Part shown: positions 50,650 through 63,005 of the stretch, one piece after another | Position numbering within the stretch: the first letter of the stretch is position 1 | Layout: each line of letters opens with the position of its first letter | Assembly: GCA_013397935.1 (NCBI GenBank) | Contig: VZRN01011464.1 | Span: 5,126,489 to 5,190,488, forward strand | DNA from: Dasyornis broadbenti | Taxonomy: Eukaryota; Chordata; Aves; Passeriformes; Dasyornithidae | Reading direction: 5' to 3' | DNA: 64,000 nucleotides | Made by a program: the position numbers and the translations under genes | Notes under the pieces: generated by a model | Told to the model about the DNA's origin: nothing | The model's database searches: none | What the model saw: the letters and a program-made list of their open reading frames with translations, nothing else

Positions 50650-50828
50650 ATCACTTAGTAACTTTAAGTTGAGCCTGTTTTGCCCTTGAAGTGTTTTCTC
50701 CCAGTCCTTATTTCAACTCACGACCCTCTCAATAATTTTTTTTCTCTTCTCTGCCCAGCCGTGGCAGGGGAGAGGGAGGCAGCAGGTGTTGTGGGTGCCT
50801 GGCATTTGGCCAGTGTCAAACCATGCCA

Positions 50829-52925
50829 AAATCTCAAAAACTCAAGAACAATCTAGCCTACCAATTCTCCAAGAGTATTGCTCCTGTAAGTGCTTATACT
50901 CATAGCATGCCCTTCTGTTCAGCCTAAATCTCCCTGGATGCATTACTGTAGTTGTTCAGTTGCATGGAATAACAGGAGTGAGATGAGCTCCCACATCTTC
51001 CTTAAGGGTGCTTTGTAGCCATTTGGGTACTCATTTCTGGCAAAATTCCTGGAGAAACTGCCAATATAAAAATGGGCAGTAGTGATGCTCTCCCATTACC
51101 TTTTCAATTTTTGCTAAACAATTTAACATTAAAGAGCTGTCCACCAAGAACCTGGGCTCTGCACACATGGTTCATGGAGCCTTGAACTTAGAATACTGGA
51201 TAGTTTATTCTTCATTTCTGTTGTGCAAAAATACGGTATTCTTGTAATAACTCTGACAGCTTTCTGTGACTGCTGGAATGAACTTAATTAAAGAATGGGT
51301 ATTTACCTGGCTTATCTTTAATAGTCAAGAGAAGTAAAAGGCTTATGCAGCATGATAAAGAAATGAAAGGAAGCTGCTTTGGAGAACAGGGAGAGCAAAT
51401 TTCCTTCATCAGCTCCTAAATAGTTCAACAGCTGTAGTATGTGAGGACCCAGCAGACATTTTAAGATGAGGTAGAACAGTAAGTGATGACTAAAATGGCA
51501 TCAGGCAGCTGATGGGGTTAAAAAACCTACATAGTTATAGTTACTACATTTGGTGGCACTTAATGAAATTGCCCTTGCACATCTGAAGCCATGTTTCAGC
51601 ACCTGTCCTGCTCTTCTCCCTCTCCTAAGACTCACCTGGCTCAGTGATGCCCCTGAGCAGAAACCTCTCTAAACTGGGCTGGCACAGTATTCTTGCAGGT
51701 GGATGTAAATACATCTGCTCATTTTGGACAGGATTCCTAACACTGCTGCAACTATATTTGTTTAAAACTGACATTCCAACTTTATGAAAATGGTCTTGCA
51801 CTCCAGCTGGCAGTGTGGTATGTGCAAGGCATTTCTTCAGCTGGCTGACATGGCAATGATGTGCTCTGCTAGCACTGACACTAGAGCGGGTCTGCCTGCA
51901 GCAGTGCAAGATCACAGTTACCTGGGAGCTGAGCAGCTCATGCTGCATTAGATCGGCCAGAGTTGTCATTTATGATACAAAATTTTCGTTGTACTTACAG
52001 GGCTCAATCCAGATTTGGTTATATAAACAGAGTTCATGGCTTCAGCAAATCCATTCAGACAGGAAGAGCAGGTACCCAGTTGCCTGGTCTCCTAGATTTT
52101 AGGTCCTGCTTTCTTGACTTACAGTGGGTTGCCTTTGACAGGAGGGGAACAAAGCATGCTGATGCAAGAGACTGTCAGGCATAATATTCAGTATTGTGTT
52201 TTCAGAACTTTTACTTCTTGGATTGCTGCTTTAACTACTGAACTAAAATGTAAAATACACAGCACAGCAGCCCTGGCCCATTAGGTTCTCATCCTCAGTA
52301 GAGGGCTGGGTAATCTGGAGGACAAGTGGATGAACAACCTTGATATTTCCTACCCATTTCTTGTACTCTGCGTGGATGCTTCACTATAGGCCAAGTCACT
52401 TCCCCTCTGCTGGTTTTCAGCAGCGCTGTGAGAGCACAGAAATCTCAGGCAGATATTTTAGGCATCATGGGCTGCCCCCAGAGACAAGTGTCACCTTTTT
52501 GGTGAGATAATCTTGCATTAGGATCTTCTGTGGGTGAGTGGGGCTCTGCTTGGCAGGGATGTGACCAGCAAGCATACGTCTATGCACATCCCAGGAAGCA
52601 AAGCTTTAGTCACCTTTCAAGGAGGACATCCCCTTACAGGACCCTGATAATGAAACAATCCTGCAGCCACCAGTTTGGATCTTGGTGTTTCACTCCTCAC
52701 AACACAGAAAGCAGATGGAGCTCAGGAAATGGCATCTCCCAATCCTCATAATCTCATCCTCCTCTGAAGCTTGCGGGAGTCCTTGGGTAATACTGGGATG
52801 TTTCTGTTTAAAACAGCAATGTTGCTATTCTGCTCTGGTTTGTGTATACTCACACCACTGCACTACTAAACCCTTGTGAAACGCTGTAAGCAGCATGATT
52901 ATCCAGCATGATGAGCAGTCTTTTC
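50829..52925. other. Non-coding stretch, no recognised gene
   Basis: No known protein motif. A 114-codon reverse-strand frame (51625-51969) ends next to a good donor-like sequence (CCAG before GTGAGT, reverse strand, at about 51635). I do not recognise the peptide and no clear acceptor with a pyrimidine tract is visible, so it is not called as an exon. Confidence 0.45.
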
Positions 52926-53023
52926 CCTTTCCTTTCCTTTCCTTTCCTTTCCTTTCCTTTCCTTTCCTTTCCTTTCCTTTCCTTTCCTTTCCTTTCCTTT
53001 CCTTTCCTTTCCTTTCCTTTCCT
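52926..53023. repeat. (CCTTT)n pentanucleotide microsatellite
   Basis: About 19-20 near-perfect copies of CCTTT (AAAGG on the other strand), forming a pure pyrimidine/purine tract. It runs directly into the assembly gap, so the true length is unknown and probably greater. Translations of this region are artefacts of the repeat. Confidence 0.97.
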
Positions 53024-53073
53024 NNNNNNNNNNNNNNNNNNNNNNNNNNNNNNNNNNNNNNNNNNNNNNNNNN
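53024..53073. other. Assembly gap (50 N)
   Basis: Exactly 50 N separate two different pentamer arrays. A round number like this is usually a placeholder and not a measured length. Confidence 0.97.
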
Positions 53074-53134
53074 CTGCCCTGCCCTGCCCTGCCCTGCCCT
53101 GCCCTGCCCTGCCCTGCCCTGCCCTGCCCTGCCC
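53074..53134. repeat. (CTGCC)n pentanucleotide microsatellite
   Basis: About 12 near-perfect copies of CTGCC (GGCAG on the other strand), beginning at the gap edge and ending at GCCCATTCC. It has the same unit length as the CCTTT array across the gap but a different motif. Confidence 0.97.
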
Positions 53135-56100
53135 ATTCCTTATAAATAATATGCATACTGTGAAATCTGTGCCTGGTAAAAATGCTGAAGGTGTGTTCAG
53201 GAGGAAAGAAGCGTGGGATTTCTGACAGTGCCAATGAATGGTTGTGCTGGGTCTGAGCTTGCCTCTGGATGTCCTGCCTTCCCAAGCAGTCAGCGTGCAT
53301 GTGGCATTCAGTGTTCCCAGCAGTGCGGTTCAGTCCCTTCCAAGATTTGGGATGTATTAGGACTAGGGAGCTTTTAGAATGCAAAGATTAATTTGCTGGT
53401 TTGAGTACATTAGGAATTGCTTCAACAGGAGCAGAAAACTTTGAAGCTATTCCCAAACAAGATTTTCTAATTTTAGGGTGGAAGATGCCCTCATTCTGGA
53501 AACAGCCTTTCACAGGGTGGTCTGTCAGGAACTTCCTAGTGGAAGCTGAACTTTCCAGGAACCAAAGTGGTGAAATGGCAGATTTAACTACAGTAGAAGT
53601 GTTGCAATAACACTGTGTTTCAACACCTCTCACCACCCTGAGTACCTGGCTTGGGAAGATAACAGCTGTTCCTAAGATACTTGTGAAGATCTTTGGTTGT
53701 AGTCTCCCTTATGGAGGAGTGAAAAGAGTGTGATAGTGACAGTTTTTAAATTTGTAGTGAAATGTGTTCTTGTGAAAAGCACCTGATCAGCAGAGACGCA
53801 CATCTCTTTGAGGAAAACTGTAAGGTTTCGTTGCTGAGGCAACAGTGGTACATGGGAAATGGAGATTCAACTTCTCAAACCAGGACAGACTTTCTGTGCA
53901 TACTTAGGGTCCTTAGGCAGTGACTCAGTAAAGCAACTTGGTTTTCTGATGATGTGATTATAGTGTGTGTTTAAAGACATTTTTTTTTCTGTTCACATAC
54001 TTTGACTATTTCATTTGTAACACATGTAAGATCCTTAGGAGCAGAACTGTGTCTCACCACATGTTTGTTCAAATGCCCAAAACAAAATAGGTCTGTGGTC
54101 AGGTCCCCAGGTTGCCAGCATAGCCCATAAATTAATGGTAGTGGTAAAAATACAGAAAGCTCATTTGAATTAATGCAAAAACTTCTTTATCATTTTATGT
54201 GTTTGTATTTTACTTTGAAAAGCCAAATTTAATAATAAAAAACTCCACTATATGTAAGTTCAAACAAAATTTAATACCTAGATTGTCAGCAGATCCACTG
54301 GATCATATGCTCCTTCTGCCAGGGCTTTGCCTGTCATGGCTTGGAGTAGTCATGTGCTTGAGGGGGCTGGAAGTTGTGTTTCCATGGTTATGTAGCTCCC
54401 GACTTTCTTTTAATAACCCAGACAAGAGACTTGTTAATGTTCACTACTGATAATGGGAAATTATAAACAAAAATAATTCCCAAGAGCTTTGGATTTTGTT
54501 CTGCACTGTACAAAGGATGAAAAAATAACAACAATTCATCCACATAGCTGGGAGCTACTTAAAACCAGCAAAATGTGACTTTTATGCCACTGCTTATGAG
54601 CAGCTCAAAAGCGAAGGCACAGTGGATGTGTTCCAGCTGTAAAGGAACCTGTCCCAGTTGAGAGTATTTGCCCTTGGTGGCAAATTTGTGAAGAGCATCA
54701 TGATACAGGAAAGGTTACAATTGCAGTCAATGGTGCATTCTTTTCCTGTGATTGCATCACATTCCAGGAATCCTAATAGAAATAGACACTACACTTATGA
54801 ATAATATGTTGAGAGAGGCCTTTATTCATCTTCTTCATGAGCGTATATCATGATCTTTATTTTCTGTGGTCAATTGAACAGTAATTGATGCTAATGATAG
54901 AACACAAGGTTACCTATAAGGCTCTCAGAGTTTTTAAAGTAGTGCAGCAAGGTGAGTGATTCAATGTAAATATCAATTATATTTTCTGTGCTAAAAGGGC
55001 AGTTACAAAGGAAATAAATTTGCTTTATTCATATGCGGAAGTTTGCAATTTGTTGAGGAAAGATGTAGTCTCAAAATCTAAAAATCTATTTTAAAATAAG
55101 AAACAAAAAAATTCATACAAACAAGTTATCAATTTTTATGATTCCAGTTCAGAAATATTTTGATGAATACGAAAATATATTCTGAAAAAGCAACATTGAA
55201 AAAATGAATGCAGGACCTGTCAAAATTCATGGAACTGATGGCGAAAATGGAATTGGGAAGTTCTGGATTGTACTATCAACACCATTACATACCCTGGTCA
55301 TCTTTGGGATGTCACTTAAGTGAAAACATTTACATTTTTCACCTTGATTTTTTCAAAGCAATTGAAAAAACCTGTAATTTAAGCTAAGGTTCTTTGGTAA
55401 TGTCAAGAATCAAACCTCATCTTTACATGGAGCTAGGAATCATATTTGAAAGTTATACCCATGTATGTGATTTTAGATGGGTACATATGATCTTATGACC
55501 TATATGACCAAATTTTCTACAATAATAATGAGTACTGATCAACAATAATAGGTAATTTTCAAGTGTAACTTTTTTTCCTGTGGCACTTCAGGGTTTCTAT
55601 ATAAGAAGTTACAGAACGGCAAAATAATATTTGATATAATAATTGTTTCAAATTGCTATCTTAATATTAAAGGAATTCTAGAACTGCAGATCGAGCTACT
55701 CTTTTTGGTCTTGATTTGATTAGACACTTGAGGAAGAGCCTAATTTACAGCCTATAAGCCGGACAATTAAAATTAGTGGTTTTAGTGAGAGCCTTAAGTT
55801 TTAGCGATATCCATAGCGATTACAGGACTGATGTAAATACTTGAATGCAGGTGTGTCTTATTAAACCCATATTTCAGTAGTGGTATAAAATGAACATTAT
55901 CAGAGCCTGGCTTCAAAGTTGTTGAAACTGTTTTCAGAAGAAATAGAGATGTTTTCACTATATTGAGCACATTAAAAGAGGTAGATCTTCAAAGGTTATT
56001 TCATAGATAGCTACTTGTGGCTCAGAATAGAGTCTTAAAACTTTTAAAAGTAAGATTATCGTTCTACCGAAAGGCAAACTAAAGTAACAGTGATCACATG

Positions 56101-57718
56101 TGATCATTGAAAATGTTTAGGAATGTTCTTAAGACGATTAAAGTTTATTAGTCTTCAGCACAAAAAGAAAATCATTATTCCTATCTGTGTTGTACTGAGA
56201 CCTTATATGTCATGTGCAAATATTTATAATTCTAATATCTGCTACTTCCAGACCTCAGTGCCATCTGGCTCAGTACAGAATTTAAATACAATGTCTCAGG
56301 TTAGGACCTGTATTACTTTTCTATGATCTGGGGATGTCAAATCATTAACTGTGTACTTAAAGCTGTCACATTTTAATCCATATACCAGCTATGTGGTTGT
56401 GAAGCCTTAAGTATACTATATTTCCTCAAATTATAAAACTTTGATTGAAAGAAATTTTGAATTTTTAAAGTTTCTGTTTCTCTTTGTGTTTGCATGATTG
56501 AAGAGTGCAAAAGTGATCATTTAAAATGTAGAAATGGTTATGTGCCATGTAATGTGACAAGGATGCTACCAAATATCACAACATTTTCTGAGGATAGAAT
56601 GGGTCAAGAGCTAAGGAAAGGAATAGGGTTATCTCTAGGCTAGAATTTCAGGTAGATCAATAGATATGTGTGTGGAAAAAATGGCTTTTCAGTCCAACCA
56701 CTAATGCCCACTTGTTCTAGAAGAACAGACAGAAATTATGTCTAGGATAGATGCATAGCTAGATTATATATGCAGAGATTTGAGATTTATTCTGATCTGA
56801 GACCCTGAAAGAAGGATTACCCTAAAAAGTAAAGATGGGGTTGAAGACACGTGGGAGCTGCAGAGAAGGGTACCGTGGGAGGTGATGCTTGAGCCCCACT
56901 AATGTGCTCATTGATTATGTTAATCTATCATTGATGTGATAGATTTGCCTGGGAGAAAACCTTGTGTCTGGAAGTCACATTAGAGTTGGTAAATCTCACA
57001 AAATAAAGGATATGATCTGTTAGAATTTCAGCAGGTGGAGCAGAATTTGTTCCCCACCTTTGACTATTTGCACTCTTGAATTATTTTTCTCGTAAGAGGC
57101 AGAGCTTGCAGTGTGGCTCCTCTCAGTGTCCAGGTGGACTTGTAAGTGGTTCTTCTCCAGTTATAAATCCACATAACCAAAAGCCAGTCTTTGTTTTTCT
57201 GGGTTCACACTAGTTTCAGGGCTCAGTGTACACATGAATGTTTTCCCAGGGCCAAGGCTGCAGGAGGAACTTGTGGCTGTGGTGGGGGAGAAGAGAGCAA
57301 CTGCCCTGTTCAGAAGGGCAAAGCATGGAAATCACTTCCACCCTGGGTGATTTGGGAGAAGTAAGAGATGGCAGGAATGGCTGTATCAGTGCAGATCCAA
57401 GTGCCCCATGGCCTAGTGCAGTATTTGCAGCAGTGGATGGGTCTTCATTTCCTGGACATGCATCAAAGCTAGGGCAGTGTATGCGCACTCCAGTCTATCA
57501 GTATTTGATTTAGGTATTTCACCAAATCGTGTTGAGGGGTGACTGCTGGCACATACGTCTGTTGGAACCACAGAGAGTAGCTCTGGTTGGAACTGGGTGA
57601 ACCATCCAAGCAGGGACTTTAGGATGCTCTGGGGTCAGATGGGATTTAGGAGATATCTCATATCTCATCATAGGACCCTATCTCCTGTGGGTCATATTAT
57701 GCTTGGGTGCCGCTTTGC

Positions 57719-57761
57719 TGGCACAATTCTTATTGTTGGCACAATTCTTATTGTTGGCACA
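57719..57761. repeat. 18-bp tandem duplication, 2.4 copies
   Basis: TGGCACAATTCTTATTGT occurs unchanged at 57719-57736 and 57737-57754, followed by a partial TGGCACA. Confidence 0.95.
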
Positions 57762-58584
57762 CTTTGAATTTCCCTGAGGACAAGGAGCCAAAGAACATAA
57801 ACATTAGGACATTACAGTGCTCAGTGTTACAGTGTCTATTTGATTTTATTTTTCCTTGGAACAAGCTGTACCTCTAATGAAACACCTTTAAGCTGATGAT
57901 AAATATCCCGTCTCCTGACACAGACATTAATTACGTCTTCAAATTAGCAGGTTTTGTAGTCCAAGTACTGAGACCTAGCTCTAAATCTAAAGATAACACT
58001 CTGCTCTTTGAAGAGGGCCAGAAGTAGAGTAATCAGTGATGAGGACAGAATTTACTAAGAGACAAGTATTGTTTGAGGCTCTGAGACACAAAACGTTCTC
58101 CAAGGCCAGATTCACTCAAGCATTTAAGTACTGATCAACACTGAAGAATTTTGTTTAATGAAACAGTTTACATGGTTAACCTGAGATTTTTTTAATTACT
58201 TAGTTGAGCTGGAGTCAAGAATACTTTGCAATCAAAAATATAATGAAGAGTTTAAGAGAAGCCTAAGAAATATCTTCTGCTAGTCAAAGAGGATCTTGAA
58301 CAACAGATGAAGAAGCCAATGTAAAGTCCTGAAATCGAACGAAAAGATTGTCCAAATTACACTCTGGAGGGAATTATATGAACTTGACAAAGAAATTTAT
58401 TAGTTTTTAATTGGAAAAAATTAATGGGTATTTTAGAACTAATAAACAGTAATTTGTAAAATAATGATTTACTCATCTCAGTCACAATAGGATTAATCAA
58501 GCTGTTCAGAGAGCTCATGCAGTTCATAAAGCTCTGGTTTTTGCTCCTGAAAAAGCTGATTCTGGCATGTTTGCTAAAGAGAAG

Positions 58585-58775
58585 ATACTTAAAAAATCAA
58601 GAATATTTTAAGTGGAAAAATAGTAAAAATATAAAATACACAATTTCAAAATATATTTTTATGTTGAAAAATTACAAAACCAATTTCTCTAAATAATTGA
58701 AAATTTATTTAATTTAATTAATCTTTATTTTGCAAAAAGATGTAAATATAAAATTCATTAAAAAACACAATTTTT
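58585..58775. repeat. Extremely AT-rich block
   Basis: About 190 bases with very few G or C, rich in AATTTAATT, ATATAAAAT and AAAATATATTTTT words. Such blocks can act as matrix-attachment or easily melted DNA, but here this is only a base-composition observation. Confidence 0.6.
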
Positions 58776-59505
58776 TTTCTGTTGATGTTTTCCTGTGGAA
58801 AATGCTTCTCTTATAAAGAGAGGTTATTCAGTATCAAAGCCATTTAAGCTTCTTCCCCCTTCCATATATGTAAATCTATTTATGACCTCTGTATCTTTAT
58901 ATCATGTCCTTAGCTATGCAACATTATTTATTTCATGCCACAGCGGTCTCTCCTTCCTACAGACCACAACTACCCACAGACCCTTTGGTGTTTCATAGGT
59001 AACACTGTTAAATTAAGAGCTGTCTTTAATACAGAAAAAAATCTGGATAGGAATTTTAAATTAGTCATTGTTAACTGTTTATTTACTTAACCTATGCATG
59101 TTGATTTGAAAGATGATTTTAGATGTCTCCAACATTTGTTCCTCCAGGTTTGATCTTTTTCTCTTGTTGTTGTTTCACATATGCAAAATCTATCTGGATA
59201 TCTTGGTTTACATTATGGTTAGTCTCTCATTTAAAAAAAGAGATACAAGGATATTATTTCACAAATAATAAAATTAAATTGCACACACCTTATCTTCAAC
59301 CTTTTGCTGGAGCACCTAGAGTCTGTAAGTCTTCTCACCTCTTTTCTGAAGCCAGAGCAGCACCTTTGGCTGTGATTCCATTGGTAAGTGCTCATTTAAG
59401 CTATTTTGATCTCTGCTTGTTCTGTGTCTGTACTACCCTTTGTTATGGCAGCATAACTTTTGTGGAGTGTCTGGTGGATGAGATCAGGAGCTCATAACTG
59501 GTAAC

Positions 59506-59524
59506 AAAAAAAAAAAAAAAAAAA
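59506..59524 (+). repeat. Poly-A tract (19 A)
   Basis: A run of A after TGGTAAC. No retrocopy body is recognised upstream. Confidence 0.9.
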
Positions 59525-62500
59525 GGTTTTTCGTGGAGGATTGCTGGATTTTCTTTCAGAGTTGTTTTGGCCGTGAGTCCACTCTATCAGAAGGGTCACT
59601 GCCCTTTTCAAACAGCAATTGCTGTTCCCAAACTGTAAATACGTGCAACTGAGGGGCAGGTGCTGTTTCACAGTGTTGTTTACGGGCAAGGGGGAAGTAC
59701 ACTACTTATATGTGATTCCAATACTTTATTGTTAATATGATGGAAATCTCAGCAGTCTAATTCAAGTATCATTATTACTCTGGATCTATTTCTGACCTTA
59801 AAAAGAAGCTAATTATGCAATTAGAGTGCTTCTCTACTGAAAAAGCCTCAATAATAGTGATATAATTGAAATATTAGCACTCAGTTCTTGGTTTCTGTGC
59901 TTTTTTTGAGGAATGCTTACCCATGTATTTATCCTCTGAACTAACAGTCAGCAGCTTTGTGCTGCTGGAAAGGGTAAGACCATAAGCCATCAGCCCCCAG
60001 ATCCTTCTCTGGGAAGACTCTAGTGTTGGTCTTGCCAGTTTCTTCCTCATTGCTTTGCCTGTTTTTACACATTTGCTAACACAACACTTGCACCTTTGCC
60101 TTTTTCGTGGTTTTTCTGCTGCATGTTACATCCATGCCTCACTCTGTATGGTTCATTTTGTGTTAGATACTGCGGTTTTCTTCTCTTTGTTACCATCAAA
60201 CCCTGCTCTGTCCAGCTCTTGGTCTGCATGCCTTTGTCTGCTGGTGGGTGGTTTATATCTCTGGACTCCCCAGTGCCAGCCTGGGTCCACCTCTTATCAT
60301 TCCAGACATGCGCTTTTCTATGCGGCATCGGGCCTCCCCACTTCTCAAGGTCCTTGCTATTGTAGCAGGATTGTGTTTTTCTGTGTTACATTGTTGTGCT
60401 AGTTTTAAATATCTCATTCTACACTGAATCAAGGCTTGTTACAGCCATCTGTATAAAACCATGGTTGTGCCACATGAAGATAAGCAAAAGTAGAACAAAT
60501 TATCCACAGACACCTTGGAGTTGCATGCAAGTCAAGAAACGTGCAGGCAGAACAGTGATGGCAAGCCTCAGTCCATATGGCCTCTAATTTAGCAGTGGCA
60601 ATGTTGTGCTGCAGGGATACAGGGAACGAATGGGGAAGCTCCTGGGTTAGGGACTGCTGAAGTCATCTCTGTGCAAAAGAAGATTGCCATGGCAGTTTGG
60701 TTTTAAATCTAAGTCTACCTGTTATAAAACCTAGTAGATGGCCTGTAATAATGTATGTGCTAGTGAATTTGCCCCAGCTCATACAGACTGAATATGTTCT
60801 CATTTCTTTGTGGAAAAGCATGTAATACACATGGAAAAGGTGTGAATCCATTGGTCAGTCAGATCAAAGCAGTTCTTTCAAAGCTCTCTCCCTCTGAGAT
60901 GCACATTGCCACCCTGCCTTGTGACAGTACCAGCAGTTGCCCAGCCAACAAATCAGGGACCTTATCCAGCTGATCCCATCATAGTGTGGGACTAAACTGA
61001 ATCGAGCCCCTGGCCTTGCTTCCACTTCAGTTACAAAAGCTTGGGTGATCACAGACGAGATGGTTGGAGTAATTCACCAGGGTTGGGGTAATGATGGGGC
61101 TGCTTATTCTGGCAGATTCTCAGAATGCTGTGGCATTCCTCCCAAAGTCTCACAAGAAGGTGTTGAGGATGGCTTTTTGGCTACTACACTACCTGGAAGC
61201 TTATGGACATTTTCAGCTGAGATTCTTTAAGGTTTACGTGTTGTGTAGATATAAATACACAGCTATGTCTCCCTTGTACTGTTTCTCTACTCCTTTTTTC
61301 AGGACATGACATATTAAAGCTGGCTTGAGGCCTGTTAGCAACAGATCAAAATATAGTAGCTAGATGAGGGAATAACTAATCTTGTCTAAAAATAGCATGT
61401 CAGTTCAAAAATGCTGAAAAAAAAATATGTTGTATGCATTTTGCATTAACTAGGGATTCTCCATAGCACAAATCAAAGACAAATGCGATATGAAATGTGG
61501 GCATTAAAAAATGCTCTGGGCTGTATTCTAAAAATAAATTATCATCTTCAAATATAACTGTATATGGATGCTATTTTGAACCACGGTGTAAGTGCTAGGG
61601 GAATATTACTCAAAATTCGTGCTGCCATGTGGCGAATCAAATCCTCTTTAAATGGCTCTAGTGGTCTAAGCAAAGGACTAATGTGTGAGGAAGGCATGTC
61701 TCCAAGAAAGGTGATTCTGAATCAGCAGCTCACTGAATGTTCAACATTAAGAAAAGCCCAGTGCTGCTCTTCCTCTGTGATGGCTGCTGGATGTAATGTA
61801 CAGCGTATGGGAGAGGCTGAATTTCAAAAAGAAGAATGACATTAAGACTGCCTATTATTCCTTTTAGAGACTGGAAATGTGAAGGAGAGCTCTTAGCAAA
61901 TGAAATGTGGGTTTGTGGTTTACATGAAAACTGTTCTGTGGTAAAAGCACTTCAGCTATTACTCTTCATTAACAAACACAAGGAATGCATTTCAAATACA
62001 CTGCATTAAAAAAGATCTATTGTCTTAGAACATTGGCAATGAGGGGTCAATATACCAGTACTGTCCTGTTCTGCCCAGTATCCTGTTCTAGGAGACACAT
62101 GAGATACAGTCATTGGTGGCAAAGCTGGCTCTGAAAGTTCCCATTCCCCTCTGCCAAAGCCAGGTTTGACTATTTATCATGCTGTCCTGGCACAATCAAC
62201 TGTGTTTTCAGCTGTGCCAGTGTAACTATTTGCAGTGGTGTACTGTAGACAGGTGCACAGATATTTGGCTGCAAAAACCCAGCAAACCTTTATTCCTGGA
62301 GCGTTGTCTTTGACCAGGTCCCTTTCATGAGCTCGGGCCAGGGGCAGTTGCCCTGGCATAGCTGTACTACACTGCTGTGAAAATGGAGTAACCAATGGCA
62401 GGATTTCAATCATATTCGGCAAATTCTTCCTTCTCATCTTTTAATTATTTCAGAAATAACATCTTTTGCTCCAGCTGGGGTCTGTGTGCTTATTTTACCA

Positions 62501-62988
62501 GTAAATTTGGTGTGGTGAAAGAATTTTTAATATAATCAAAAGCAACAACGAAATCAAGCCAGTGGCAAAATACTTGTGGATTAAATAAGCTTGGGTTTCC
62601 ACTCAGAATAGATGTTAGCTCTGTCTTATTATTATCATCATCACCATTATCTATTCTACACTCTTGAATAATACATGCCATAAGGCTTTTCTGAATAAAT
62701 TTGCTTGAATTAAATATTCTTTCATTAAAAAAAGAGAAAAAAATGCTAACCAACAAGCTAACAATATACCTAACATTAATCCTGTTAGGTTTTCTTGGTG
62801 GTTGCTTATATTATACCTCTATACCTCTTCTAAAAGTTCTTCCCTTCTTTTATTTGTGAATCTGAACTTTGCTTGCTTCCATTTGCAGTCTCTGAATTTT
62901 CTTTTATCTTTATTTATGAGGTTGATGAGCCAGCTACAATCAGATTGTTACCCAAATTAGAATTAACAGCCTATAATCAAATCACCTC

Positions 62989-63005
62989 TTTTTTTTTTTT
63001 TTTTT
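62989..63005 (+). repeat. Poly-T tract (17 T)
   Basis: A run of T between ATCACCTC and AAAACATAATGG. Simple mononucleotide repeat. Confidence 0.9.

Larger units (their letters stand above)
49763..50828 (+). mobile_element. Solo LTR of an avian endogenous retrovirus
   Basis: The segment starts TGTGTTGGTTTTGCGTGG and ends with GTCAAACCATGCCA, so it has TG...CA edges over about 1.07 kb. It has the parts of an LTR in order: a U3-like region, a TATA-like box (ATAAAATATTTAAG, 49937-49950), a GC-rich transcribed body with a G-run block, and a poly-A signal AATAAA at 50644-50649 followed by T-rich sequence. The opening words and overall plan resemble ERVL-type LTRs that I associate with songbird genomes; the family assignment is from memory. 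No viral gene is visible on either side, so the provirus has probably been lost by LTR-LTR recombination. A clean target-site duplication cannot be called (ATCT occurs close to both ends). Open frames across it on both strands show no known protein. Confidence 0.75.

Noticed and set aside
52825..53384. Open frames with XXX blocks and GKERK or CPALP repeats
   Set aside because: Pure translations of the pentanucleotide arrays across the N gap.
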